This document shows, one piece after another, positions 14,120-23,163 of a DNA stretch of 37,160 nt. The number at the start of each line of letters is the position of its first letter. The first letter of the stretch is position 1. This DNA is from an uncultured Muribaculaceae bacterium (GTDB taxonomy: Bacteria; Bacteroidota; Bacteroidia; Bacteroidales; Muribaculaceae). Made by a program: the position numbers and the translations under genes. The notes beneath the pieces are model-generated. The model was not told where the DNA came from and made no database searches. It saw nothing but the letters and a program-made list of their open reading frames with translations. Location of the stretch: positions 1 through 37,160 of the forward strand of contig CAJUBL010000025.1 in assembly GCA_910584665.1 (NCBI GenBank). Reading direction: 5' to 3'.

Positions 14120-15454
14120 ATGTCAACAAAACCTGTCAAGAAACAAAGTAATCTCGTCGCGATTATCACAATGTTCTTCATCTTCGCGATGATATCGTTT
14201 GTTACAAACATGGCGGCTCCGTTTGGAAATATCTGGGGCTTCCGTTACGAGTGGGCCGGAATGGCCGGAAACTTAATGAACTTTACGGCCTACCTTTTCA
14301 TGGGTATCCCCGCAGGTAACATGCTTATAAAGTTCGGGTACAAGAAAACCGCCCTCATTGCCCTCGCAGTGGGTGCTGTAGGTCTTGGTATCCAGTTGCT
14401 GTCGAGCGTCGTGGGAGACAACATCATCGTACTCGGTGATGAATCAAACCCGACTACACTCAATCTGTTCATTTATCTCTTCGGTGCTCTGGTGTGCGGA
14501 TGTTGCGTATGTATGCTCAACACGGTTGTGAACCCCATGCTCAACCTTCTCGGCGGAGGCGGCAACAAGGGTAACCAGCTCATACAGACCGGTGGAGCTC
14601 TGAACTCCCTGTCAGGCACACTTACTCCGCTGCTCGTGGGTATCCTCGTGGGAACTCTCACCAAGGAAACCACAATGTCGGCCGTGGCACCGCTTGTAAT
14701 CACAGGTATTATTATATTTGTGCTGGCATTCGTTATCATCTCGTTTATCAAGATCACCGAGCCTCAGGCCAACCTCAGCAAGGTGAAATACGAGCACAGC
14801 CCGCTGGCATTCCGCCACTGTCTGCTCGGTGTCGTGGCTATCTTCTTCTATGTGGGTATCGAGATCGGTATTCCGGGAGAACTCAACGCATGGATAAGCC
14901 GTGAGAACTTTGAGGGAGCCGCTGCGGTAGCAGGATCACTGGCCGCACTTTACTGGCTAATGATGCTTATAGGACGTTCACTCAGTTCGGTAATCAGCGG
15001 CAAAGTTTCGTCACGTACTCAGATGATAACTTCATCGACAGTCGCTATCGTCCTTGTCCTTATCGCCATTCTGCTTCCTGAGGATATCAAGTTTACCTCT
15101 CCGTCTATCGAGTCGCTCAACATCACATCGGGCGAAGTGCCTTTGAAATGTCTTTTCCTGTTCCTTTGCGGTTTATGCACCTCGGTGATGTGGGGCGGTA
15201 TCTTCAATCTCGCAACCGAAGGTCTCGGCAAGTATACTGCCAAGGCTTCAGGTCTGTTCATGATGATGGTTGTCGGCGGCGGCATCATGCCATACATTCA
15301 GGACTGGATCGGTCGCAACTACGGTTATGTGATCAGCTACTGGCTTGTATTCGCCATGCTGGTTTACATCCTGTATTACTCGCTTATAGGTTCCAGAAAT
15401 GTGAATAAGGATATTCCCGTTGATGAGGAGCCTGCTGACCTGCGTGATCTCTGA
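14120..15454 (+). CDS. sugar MFS transporter, FucP/FHS-like
   Basis: This 444-residue inner-membrane protein has about twelve hydrophobic segments. It carries the fucose-galactose-glucose:H+ symporter pattern: AAPFGNIWGF in helix 1-2, GYKKTALIAL after helix 2 and the mid-loop GGGGNKGNQLIQTGGALNSLSGTL. The C-terminal half has LATEGLGKYTAKASGLFMMM. Members import a monosaccharide with protons; fucose would suit the GH29 fucosidase elsewhere in the window, but the substrate is inferred only. The start ATG lies 7 bp after a CAAACAA leader and there is no competing upstream Met. It is followed 155 bp later by transketolase on the same strand, possibly co-transcribed, with a leader hairpin between them. 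Confidence 0.85.
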   Translation: MSTKPVKKQSNLVAIITMFFIFAMISFVTNMAAPFGNIWGFRYEWAGMAGNLMNFTAYLFMGIPAGNMLIKFGYKKTALIALAVGAVGLGIQLLSSVVGDNIIVLGDESNPTTLNLFIYLFGALVCGCCVCMLNTVVNPMLNLLGGGGNKGNQLIQTGGALNSLSGTLTPLLVGILVGTLTKETTMSAVAPLVITGIIIFVLAFVIISFIKITEPQANLSKVKYEHSPLAFRHCLLGVVAIFFYVGIEIGIPGELNAWISRENFEGAAAVAGSLAALYWLMMLIGRSLSSVISGKVSSRTQMITSSTVAIVLVLIAILLPEDIKFTSPSIESLNITSGEVPLKCLFLFLCGLCTSVMWGGIFNLATEGLGKYTAKASGLFMMMVVGGGIMPYIQDWIGRNYGYVISYWLVFAMLVYILYYSLIGSRNVNKDIPVDEEPADLRDL

Positions 15455-15533
15455 TTCTTTCCGGGAATCGATGACCGTCAATGGACTTATGCATAATTCT
15501 GAAATAAAGACTAACCTATAAATTCACTGTTGT

Positions 15534-15575
15534 CCCGACCTGTGGCTCGCACTCCCCGTGATGCCGCAGGCCGGG
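15534..15575 (+). promoter_or_regulatory. leader hairpin before transketolase
   Basis: The arms 15534-15546 and 15563-15575 pair over 13 positions (11 Watson-Crick, one G-U, one mismatch) with a 16-nt loop. There is no U tract, so it is not a plain terminator. It ends 34 bp before the tkt start and could be an mRNA-stabilising or attenuating structure. Confidence 0.45.
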
Positions 15576-15609
15576 CAACCAACTTATTTATCCTAACATC
15601 ACATTACAA

Positions 15610-17643
15610 ATGAACGACTCTAAATTACTTAACCGCGCAGCAGACAACATACGTGTGCTCGTGGCATCAATGGTCGAAAAATCCAAATCAGGTCATCCCG
15701 GCGGTGCCATGGGAGGCGCTGATTTTGTAAATGTTCTTTACAGTAAGTTTCTTGTTACTGATCCGGACAATCCCACATGGATAGCCCGTGACCGTTTCTT
15801 CCTTGATCCCGGTCATATGTCGCCTATGCTTTATTCGGTACTGGCTCTTACCGGAAAATATACTTTGGAGGAACTTCAGCAACTGCGTCAGTGGGGGAGT
15901 GTCACTCCAGGTCACCCCGAGCTTGATCCCGAACGCGGTGTCGAAAATACTTCAGGTCCACTGGGCCAGGGACATACGATGGCTGTGGGATGTGCCATCG
16001 CTGAACGTTTTCTTGTCGCCCGCTTCGGCGAAACGGTAGCCCACAAGACATATGCCTTCATCTCCGACGGCGGCATCCAGGAGGAAATCTCGCAGGGAGC
16101 CGGACGCCTGGCCGGTCACCTCGGTCTGAGCAATCTCATCATGTTTTATGACTGCAATAAGGTGCAGCTGTCGACAATGGTTGATGCCGTTGACCGAGAG
16201 GACTATGCCGCCAAGTACCGTGCCTGGCACTGGAACGTGATAGAGATCGACGGTACAGATCCTGCCGCCATTACCAACGCTCTTACCGAAGCTAATGCCG
16301 AGAAAGAGCGTCCTACCATTATCATAGGACATACAGTCATGGGCCGAGGTGCAGTGAAAGCTGACGGCACATGTTTCGAAGGCCAGTGCAGTACTCATGG
16401 CCAGCCACTCAGCAAGTCCGGTGCCGACTATGCGGCTACAGTGAGGAACCTTGGCGGAGACCCGGAGAATCCATGGCAGATATGGGACGATGTCAGGGAA
16501 CTGTACGCAAGCCGCGAGAAAGAACTCCGTGAGATTGTCGCTGTACGTCATGCCGCCGAGAAGGTCTGGGCCGAGGCAAACCCCGGAAAAGCCGCTACTC
16601 TTGACAACTATATAAAGGGTAAACTTCCCGAGATAGACTTTGCCTCCATAGAACAGAAAGCAAATGACGCTACCCGAAATGCTTCGGCGGCCGTACTTAG
16701 TGTTCTCGCCGAGAAAGTAGGTAATATGATCGTGTCAAGTGCCGATCTTGCCAACAGCGACAAGACCGACGGCTTCCTGAAAAAGACCCATGCCTTTGTC
16801 AAGGGTGATTTCACCGGCGCATTCCTTCAGGCCGGCGTCGCTGAGCTTACTATGGCTTCGGTCATGAACGGTATCGCGTTGCATGGCGGATGTATAGCCG
16901 CCTGCGGCACATTCTTCGTGTTCTCCGACTATATGAAGCCGGCTGTACGCATGGCCGCACTTATGGAACTTCCGGTCAAATATATATGGACACACGATGC
17001 ATTCCGTGTAGGAGAGGACGGTCCTACCCATGAGCCGGTGGAGCAGGAAGCACAGATACGCCTCATGGAACAGCTCCGGAACTTCTCAGGCAAGCCTTCG
17101 GTGCTCGTGCTTCGTCCCGGTGACAGCGCCGAGACCAGTGTTGCCTGGAAGATGGCACTTGAGAACCAGTCTACTCCTACTGCGCTGATCCTGTCCCGCC
17201 AGAATATCCCTGATCTGCCGGCAACAGGTGGAAACCGCTACCGGGAGGCTCTTGGCGAGGAGAAGGGCGGTTATGTCGTAATGTCATCAGAGAAGCCTGA
17301 GGTTATTCTTGTTGCCAACGGATCGGAAGTATCGCTCCTGTGTGATGTAGCCGCTCAGCTCGAAGCGGGACAGATTCCCTGTCGCGTTGTGTCCGTTCCG
17401 TCGATCGGACTCTTCGAGGAACAGCCTCTGGAATATCGCCAGAGTGTGATCATTCCCGGAGTGAAGGTATTCGGTCTCACAGCCGGTCTGCCCTCCACAC
17501 TGAGAAGTCTGACCGGTCCATGTGGCGAAGTATTCGGCCTTGACCATTTTGGTGCATCGGCTCCCTACAAGGTACTTGATGAGAAATTCGGATTTACAGT
17601 ACAGAACATCACGGAAACTGTGTTAAAATTTATCGGAAAGTGA
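15610..17643 (+). CDS. tkt: transketolase
   Basis: This 677-residue enzyme is of normal full length and transfers two-carbon ketol units in the non-oxidative pentose phosphate pathway using thiamine diphosphate. Visible hallmarks are SGHPGGAMGG (27-36), DPGHMSPMLYS (67-77), GPLGQG (116-121) and the diphosphate/Mg2+ motif SDGGIQEEIS...DCN (152-183). The catalytic Glu sits in GVAELTM, and GEDGPTHEPVEQ lies in the pyrimidine domain. The C-terminal domain carries VILVANGSEVSLLCD. It lies downstream of the sugar transporter on the same strand, fitting sugar catabolism. No frameshift or odd codon use was seen. Confidence 0.95.
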   Translation: MNDSKLLNRAADNIRVLVASMVEKSKSGHPGGAMGGADFVNVLYSKFLVTDPDNPTWIARDRFFLDPGHMSPMLYSVLALTGKYTLEELQQLRQWGSVTPGHPELDPERGVENTSGPLGQGHTMAVGCAIAERFLVARFGETVAHKTYAFISDGGIQEEISQGAGRLAGHLGLSNLIMFYDCNKVQLSTMVDAVDREDYAAKYRAWHWNVIEIDGTDPAAITNALTEANAEKERPTIIIGHTVMGRGAVKADGTCFEGQCSTHGQPLSKSGADYAATVRNLGGDPENPWQIWDDVRELYASREKELREIVAVRHAAEKVWAEANPGKAATLDNYIKGKLPEIDFASIEQKANDATRNASAAVLSVLAEKVGNMIVSSADLANSDKTDGFLKKTHAFVKGDFTGAFLQAGVAELTMASVMNGIALHGGCIAACGTFFVFSDYMKPAVRMAALMELPVKYIWTHDAFRVGEDGPTHEPVEQEAQIRLMEQLRNFSGKPSVLVLRPGDSAETSVAWKMALENQSTPTALILSRQNIPDLPATGGNRYREALGEEKGGYVVMSSEKPEVILVANGSEVSLLCDVAAQLEAGQIPCRVVSVPSIGLFEEQPLEYRQSVIIPGVKVFGLTAGLPSTLRSLTGPCGEVFGLDHFGASAPYKVLDEKFGFTVQNITETVLKFIGK

Positions 17644-17759
17644 ACAAAAAAGGGTCAAAATGCATTTATTTACTGAAATGAATGTAAAATAGTTTTAACA
17701 AAACAGACTAACCTTTTAAAAAACTCAGTAAAATTAACCTATATTAAAAAAATAAGTCG

Positions 17760-17767
17760 TATCTTTG
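17760..17767 (+). promoter_or_regulatory. -7 box of the chromosomal ompA-like gene
   Basis: TATCTTTG at 17760-17767 lies 83 bp before the ATG at 17850. No clear TTTG was found at the -33 position. Confidence 0.5.
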
Positions 17768-17849
17768 ACCCCTGTAATCGGCCCCAAATGCCGATTGCGC
17801 AGAGTTTCAGCTATTTAGAGAATTTATAATATCGTAATAAGTACAGTTT

Positions 17850-18977
17850 ATGAAAAAAACAATTTTTGCTATCGCATGTGCTCTTTTCTTAGGACAGAGC
17901 ATGGTGGCTCAGAACGATGAGGTAGTTCTCGTTGAGGATCCCACCCAGGGCGTTATCGTGAATCGTTTCCAGGACAACTGGTTCCTCGGTGTTGAAGGAG
18001 GTATCAGCTTCCTTAACAACCGTCACGGAGAAAATGTGGGTTTTAAACACCGCATCGCTCCTGAGGCTGAGATAACCGTCGGCAAGTGGTTCTCTCCTCT
18101 CTTTGGTTTCCGTGCCAATATTGACTGGTTCCAGAGCAAGGCTGAGTACAAGATGAACTATTTCGGACTCGCCGGTGACGCAATGCTGAACCTTACCAAC
18201 TGGTGGTGTGGTTACAAGGCAGACCGTGTATACAATGCATCACTGTATGCCGGTGCCGGCATCTACGGCCGCTACGCCAAGGACGAGAACAACAAGTGGG
18301 ACTATACCGAGTCTCCGCTTATCATCGGTCGCGTAGGCTTACTGAACACATTCCGTCTCAATGAGCACTGGCAGTTCCTTATCGACCTGCGTATTGTAGG
18401 CAGCGATAAAAGTCTTGTCAACCTGTCAGACAACCGCGAGAGCTACGGTGGCCAGATCCTTCTTGGCTTCAACTACAACTTCGGCAAGTCGACATGGAAC
18501 GCACCTCTCGTACCCGTTTGTCCCGAGCCCGAGAACTGCGATGCCCTCCGTGCCCGCCTGCAGGCTGCAGATGCTCGTATAGCCGATCTCGAAGCTCAGC
18601 TGAAGGCTTGCCTGGAGCGTCCCGTACAGACTGTCGCAGCCGCACCCGAAGCCCCTCTTGCCACCATATACTTCCCCATCAACTCTTACACCTTGAACCG
18701 TTCGGACCGCAACGTTCTCGGAGCTATCGCCAACATCATGAAGTCTAACCCCAATCAGGGTTACGTCCTCACAGGCTATGCCGACAACTATACCGGTACT
18801 GATGCTTATAACGTTCGTCTGCGTCATAACCGTGCCAACAGCGTACAGAAGCAGCTTGTCCGCAATGGCGTTCCTGCTTCACAGCTTGAGGCTACCATCA
18901 ATAATGACAATCTCAACCCCAACGGAGAGAAGTTTGTAGCTCTTGATCGTTGTGTGACCATCACAGAGAAAAAATAA
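17850..18977 (+). CDS. OmpA-family outer membrane protein (chromosomal)
   Basis: This 375-residue protein has a signal peptide (MKKTIFAIACALFLGQSMVAQ) and an N-terminal barrel (residues ~40-210, with VGKWFSPLFGFRANIDWF and a final LLGFNYNFGK strand). A short coiled linker (ALRARLQAADARIADLEAQL) follows. The C-terminal OmpA domain (~270-375) has IYFPINSYTLN, LTGYADNYTGT and the RHNRAN Arg. The layout matches the Bacteroidales major OmpA-like proteins such as the Porphyromonas Omp40/41 type, which link the outer membrane to peptidoglycan. It is a single gene with its own -7 box and a strong terminator, as expected for an abundant protein. Confidence 0.9.
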   Translation: MKKTIFAIACALFLGQSMVAQNDEVVLVEDPTQGVIVNRFQDNWFLGVEGGISFLNNRHGENVGFKHRIAPEAEITVGKWFSPLFGFRANIDWFQSKAEYKMNYFGLAGDAMLNLTNWWCGYKADRVYNASLYAGAGIYGRYAKDENNKWDYTESPLIIGRVGLLNTFRLNEHWQFLIDLRIVGSDKSLVNLSDNRESYGGQILLGFNYNFGKSTWNAPLVPVCPEPENCDALRARLQAADARIADLEAQLKACLERPVQTVAAAPEAPLATIYFPINSYTLNRSDRNVLGAIANIMKSNPNQGYVLTGYADNYTGTDAYNVRLRHNRANSVQKQLVRNGVPASQLEATINNDNLNPNGEKFVALDRCVTITEKK

Positions 18978-19005
18978 TATCATCAGAGGATATTAAAATC
19001 CATAT

Positions 19006-19040
19006 AAAGGCGGGTTGTCCGAAATGAACAGCCCGCCTTT
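19006..19040 (+). terminator. terminator of the chromosomal ompA-like gene
   Basis: AAAGGCGGGTTG (19006-19017) pairs with CAGCCCGCCTTT (19029-19040), a 12-bp stem with one G-U pair, 28 bp after the stop codon. Confidence 0.8.
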
Positions 19041-19547
19041 GTCATGTCCGATGACAGTGAGATTAACAGACACCTCCGTCAGCAAGCCGGATGCTACAGC
19101 GTAAGACATTCGGGTTGGGCGCGGCCCTGTTCCGGAAGTATGCGATCTCTGAATAAGATCTCCGGCCCGTTGCAGGATGCGGGGAATACGGCAAGTCCGG
19201 ACACATAAATCTATCGGAGTGAAAACGGTCCCCGGTGCGGACCTCAGAAGTACGGCCTCGACACACAGCAAGACGAAAAGCGAGCATCACGATTCTACCG
19301 GTGACACAAAACGCCCTGATATCTCTGAATCAGGCATCGGTGATTGATTTAGTCAGCGTCCCCATACATCATTTTGAAGTATTCCATTGGCGCAGGTGCA
19401 ATGATGCGGTGGATTATTTCATTCTCCGAAAAAAAGAGACCGGCTGTAGCCATCGAGAAGTAGCTGTTTTAATAGAGTCATAAACACAGACATCTCAGGT
19501 ACGGAGTATCATCATTAACCAGAGTGTCTGACCGGATATCACATTGA
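19041..19547. other. 500-bp stretch without a convincing gene
   Basis: The stretch lies between two terminators that end converging units. An ORF at 19235-19483 (82 residues) has no ribosome binding site and no recognised family. No tRNA, riboswitch or transposon end was identified. It may hold decayed sequence. Confidence 0.45.
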
Positions 19548-19575
19548 AAGGGTGCATCTTCACAGATGCACCCTT
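19548..19575 (-). terminator. terminator of the SusCD locus
   Basis: AAGGGTGCATCT (19548-19559) and AGATGCACCCTT (19564-19575) form a perfect 12-bp stem with a 4-nt loop, 41 bp beyond the stop of the last gene of the locus. Confidence 0.8.
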
Positions 19576-19615
19576 CCTAACTAATATACTAAAAGCTGTT
19601 TATAGAATTATCTGC

Positions 19616-20848
19616 TCATTTCACAATGCGGGCAGTACAATTATCGATTTCAACCGATTGCTCGAATGGCCCGAACGAACGGAATGGAATTTTGTTCATG
19701 GTTGCCCCCAGACTGTTCACAACAGTTTCAGTTCCGGCCAATGAAGCAGAAGCACCCTCGGCGGTATCATGAATCTTTACAATATAGGGGTCGATCATTG
19801 AAAAATAATGACCGTTTCGGTTTGCACTGATCGCTTCTTTTTGCTTGAAAAACTCGATGCGCATTGCATTGGCAACATGGCTGCCCCATGATCCGTCATC
19901 CTCAAAGAAACCTACAGTAACAGGAGTACCGTCACTCAATGAAGTATACTCGAAAGGAGCGATCAGGCCGATAGACTCTCCCCATGTCAGATATCCTGAT
20001 ACGGTATCCCATACCAATGTATATAAATAATTGGTCACACCTTTATTATCGATCTCTCTTATATACTGGCCGGCCTTATATGATATAGCCCCGTTTGTGA
20101 CATCAAAGAAAACCGGCAGGATATCACCGTCACCTATATCGAGAGTATACTTTGAACCATTCCGTGCAAGGATTGCGTTGAATCCGCCGCTCTTCCCGTC
20201 GGTGGTGGTAAACATAAGCAGACACGGACCAGCGATGTCCTTGTCAAAATCACACTGACATACAGGAATCTCATCCTCGATCGTTCCGACCTTATAGACA
20301 ATCGTACCACGGCGTATGTGACCGGTATTGTTGGCATCCAGATCGACAATAAGCTCACCGTCAGCAATCGATACGTGACACCAGTCAGCATCCGACGACA
20401 CCGACACACCGGCATTGGCCTTGACAGGGTATGTAAACGTCTTCTTATCATCATTGCTACCGATTGAGATCACACCGCCGATATCGAATATCAGACCCGA
20501 CTGAATTACCGATACAGACGTTTTGCCTGTACCTGAATGAAGCGTCAGGTTCGATATACGGCCATAGAGAGACGTATTTTCAGTCACACTGACAGTAATG
20601 ACATTACCTTCAACCGTAGCGGTCATCCATGGCTGATCGACATCAGTGGTAACAGTAACAGGGTGATGGGAAGCCTTGACTACTATACTACCCTGTGAGG
20701 CCGCAGCCGGAAATGACAGTTCCCTGCTCTCAATCTCAATTGTACCGGGCGTCTCAACTTCAGGATAGTCACTGTCATCACGGCACGAAGTGAATGCTAC
20801 ACCCGAAACAATCGCAGTTATTGCAAATATGGAAAATATTCTTTTCAT
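19616..20848 (-). CDS. BACON-domain surface lipoprotein
   Basis: This is a 410-residue lipoprotein with a signal peptide and lipobox (VAFTSC, Cys near residue 22), followed by an acidic stretch typical of surface export in Bacteroidetes (RDDSDYPEVE). Residues ~38-120 and ~125-200 look like two BACON/Ig-like repeats, with the DQPWMTATVEGN and DADWCHVSIADGE Trp motifs. The C-terminal half is beta-rich and may bind ligand. It starts 11 bp after the DUF4302 gene and is the last gene of the SusC-led locus. BACON domains are linked to carbohydrate or mucin binding, but that role varies; here peptide or glycoprotein capture is equally possible. Confidence 0.8.
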   Translation of the reverse strand: MKRIFSIFAITAIVSGVAFTSCRDDSDYPEVETPGTIEIESRELSFPAAASQGSIVVKASHHPVTVTTDVDQPWMTATVEGNVITVSVTENTSLYGRISNLTLHSGTGKTSVSVIQSGLIFDIGGVISIGSNDDKKTFTYPVKANAGVSVSSDADWCHVSIADGELIVDLDANNTGHIRRGTIVYKVGTIEDEIPVCQCDFDKDIAGPCLLMFTTTDGKSGGFNAILARNGSKYTLDIGDGDILPVFFDVTNGAISYKAGQYIREIDNKGVTNYLYTLVWDTVSGYLTWGESIGLIAPFEYTSLSDGTPVTVGFFEDDGSWGSHVANAMRIEFFKQKEAISANRNGHYFSMIDPYIVKIHDTAEGASASLAGTETVVNSLGATMNKIPFRSFGPFEQSVEIDNCTARIVK

Positions 20849-20859
20849 AATAATTCTCT

Positions 20860-22182
20860 TTAATTACGTTTGACCATAGTCTCGAGATATGTCATCTGAC
20901 GATAGTAATTGTCGGTACAAAGCGGTCTCCACTTGGAAACAGCCTGACCTCTTGGCGTTGCACCTACCGAGCCGGTAAAGTAATATGCGCAGAATGTATT
21001 CGGAGGCCAGCTCAGACCTTCATAGCCATTCGATACGATATTAAAGGTACCTTCTTTATCCGGATCTTTGACAAACTGCATACCTGCTGTAGTATCCCAT
21101 GTAATAGATCCTGAACCGGTAGACGGATTCAGACCCCACATACAGAACCAGATCAGCTGATTGCCGTCAGTTGCAACCTGCTGAGAACAGATCTCTATTA
21201 CACCGGCCGCCTTCTTATAAGTTGCGATGACATCATAATTCTTATTGATTCCCTTGACAATAAACCTGTTGTTGGCTTTATCCGGCTCAAGTGTGACATT
21301 TACAGAATACTTCTTGTTGAAATTGATTGTGAAATTTCCTATAAATTCTTCAAACTTAGAGTATGTGGGAGGTATTGATCCAATCAGTGTAAATGATGTT
21401 CCGCCGGATGTAATGCCGGTATATGACATATTCTCCGGATCATAATCAAGAGTATTTATCTCACCGTCACCGACAAAGATCGGCTCAAGGAAACGTATTC
21501 CGGTAGCTGTCGGGACAAAATAGTTTCCCACCGAATTCTCACCCCATGAGAACTCCATGTAACGGGTATCAAGATCTATCTCCACCGTAACATCAGCCGT
21601 CCCTACATTACCCTCGGCCGATGTAAGGAACATATTGTCCGAGATCCCTGCAACAGCTTCAATATACTGTTCGGCCTCACCTTCAAGCGGACGCATATAC
21701 ATTATGTTGCCTGTACGCTTGCCGCGAAGAGTCACAAGCTCAGGCGTTGCCTCGACGATAGCAAACTCAAAGTCGCCGTCATAAGCCTGATAACCGAAAC
21801 CGCCGCCACCCCATGGTGTAGCAAAGAAATGCATAATACTGTTGTATGTGTCAAATGACAAGGTAGGACCGTTATCCCCTGTCAGTTTATAAAGACTCGA
21901 CTCGAATTCACCAGGAGCAAGTTCACAACCCACTGTGACCTCTTTCTCATCAAATTTTACCGTATAGACATATCCGCCATAGCTGATATTACGGTCAGGA
22001 TAATACTCAAACACCCACCCGTTCGGTGCATCCATCAGAGTCTTTTTTGTATCATCAAGGACAGCCTGCACTCTCAGCGAAGTAGGCTCATCAAAAATAT
22101 CCTCCTGATCCTTAAGGCATGACTGGAAAAGCGACGATGACAGCGCGACCAGCGCAACCGATATTATCTTATTGAATTTCAT
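20860..22182 (-). CDS. DUF4302 lipoprotein
   Basis: This 440-residue lipoprotein has a signal peptide and lipobox (LFQSC, Cys near 22). Its N-terminal part has the DUF4302 look: EPTSLRVQAVLDD, APNGWVFEYYPD and GGYVYTVKFDEKEVTV, then YDGDFEFAIVEATPELVTLRGKR. These proteins occur regularly beside SusC/SusD pairs in Bacteroidetes, at the cell surface; their molecular role is unknown. It is separated from the metallohydrolase gene by 21 bp and from the BACON gene by 11 bp. A start at 22182 fits the signal peptide directly. Confidence 0.85.
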   Translation of the reverse strand: MKFNKIISVALVALSSSLFQSCLKDQEDIFDEPTSLRVQAVLDDTKKTLMDAPNGWVFEYYPDRNISYGGYVYTVKFDEKEVTVGCELAPGEFESSLYKLTGDNGPTLSFDTYNSIMHFFATPWGGGGFGYQAYDGDFEFAIVEATPELVTLRGKRTGNIMYMRPLEGEAEQYIEAVAGISDNMFLTSAEGNVGTADVTVEIDLDTRYMEFSWGENSVGNYFVPTATGIRFLEPIFVGDGEINTLDYDPENMSYTGITSGGTSFTLIGSIPPTYSKFEEFIGNFTINFNKKYSVNVTLEPDKANNRFIVKGINKNYDVIATYKKAAGVIEICSQQVATDGNQLIWFCMWGLNPSTGSGSITWDTTAGMQFVKDPDKEGTFNIVSNGYEGLSWPPNTFCAYYFTGSVGATPRGQAVSKWRPLCTDNYYRQMTYLETMVKRN

Positions 22183-22203
22183 AACGTTTCAGTAATTTAA
22201 TGA

Positions 22204-23106
22204 TTATTTTACAGTCAGATCAGAGAGATCGATCTTGCCGGCCGCCACATCATTCTGACGACGTTGCAGAACAGCCCGAAGCTCGTCCATATCGATATTA
22301 TACTGACCTTTCATGTAAGTCATGACAATGTCGAGTTTCTGCAGTATAGCCGCCTGGCTTTCAGCAGGAGCGGCGTCCAGCATTTTGTTCCAGTCCTCGG
22401 TACTGTTGGTCACATAGATCGACATCATCTCGGCAAAGTCCTCTGTATAGGAATGCTGGGAATATGACGATATGAAACCATTCTGAAGATACTCACTGCG
22501 ATACGGCTCCTCATTCCACATGTCGGCCACGTAACCGGAACCCGTCACGAGCTGAAAATCGGCCGGAATAGATTTGGTCTGGTTCAGGATATGGGTAAAC
22601 TCGTGGTGAATGGTCTTGAAATAGTGAGTGTTGAGCTGAGCCGCACTATTTATGTAGGTAGGCAGATAGTTGAGACCGGCAAGGAAGATCTTACGACCTC
22701 CTTCGGCAGTTCCGAGCACATATGTACCGTTGTTCTTGTATTCCCACTCACCTACGGTATAGAACATCTTCGGGAAATAACGGCAGGTGAAATCTGTGCC
22801 GGCAACCTCATTATAGGTCTCGATACACAGATATTTGATCAGATGGGCCATAGTGATAGCATCCTCATAACGGGCCGGGACAAGATAATAGTCAAAATCA
22901 CCCTCAATCTCCTCATAGCGATACTTGAAGTCTATGTTATAGGGTTTGTTGAAATTGGCAATCAGCCAGTTGTCAAGATCGGTAGGCTCCGTATTACCCG
23001 GAGTGATTACACTGATACCGGTATCGGGCTCATCAGACGAACATCCCGTAAAAGCGACAGCCGATACAGCCAGCAGTGCGACATTTAATATTTTATTTGT
23101 TTTCAT
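22204..23106 (-). CDS. zinc metallohydrolase lipoprotein (HExxH)
   Basis: This is a 300-residue lipoprotein with a lipobox (AFTGC, Cys near residue 22). It carries a gluzincin-like HHEFTHIL zinc motif at about residues 167-174 and a downstream SYTEDFAEMM helix that can supply the third zinc ligand. This fits the family described as substrate-import-associated zinc metallohydrolase lipoproteins, found next to SusC/SusD pairs. Its position after SusD suggests it cleaves, or once cleaved, proteins or glycoproteins at the surface for import. The SusD-to-this-gene spacing is 57 bp. The active-site residues look intact. Confidence 0.85.
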   Translation of the reverse strand: MKTNKILNVALLAVSAVAFTGCSSDEPDTGISVITPGNTEPTDLDNWLIANFNKPYNIDFKYRYEEIEGDFDYYLVPARYEDAITMAHLIKYLCIETYNEVAGTDFTCRYFPKMFYTVGEWEYKNNGTYVLGTAEGGRKIFLAGLNYLPTYINSAAQLNTHYFKTIHHEFTHILNQTKSIPADFQLVTGSGYVADMWNEEPYRSEYLQNGFISSYSQHSYTEDFAEMMSIYVTNSTEDWNKMLDAAPAESQAAILQKLDIVMTYMKGQYNIDMDELRAVLQRRQNDVAAGKIDLSDLTVK

Positions 23107-23163
23107 TTTCTATACACAATCATTCTGTTGATATACAATTAAACAGTCTCATGGAAAATAGAT

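Noticed and set aside
13629..14192. 187-residue plus-strand ORF in the junction
   Set aside because: It spans promoter boxes and repeat copies and runs into the transporter start in another frame; its composition does not look like a protein.
19235..19483. 82-residue plus-strand ORF after the chromosomal ompA-like gene
   Set aside because: No ribosome binding site, no promoter and no recognisable domain; it lies between two terminators.
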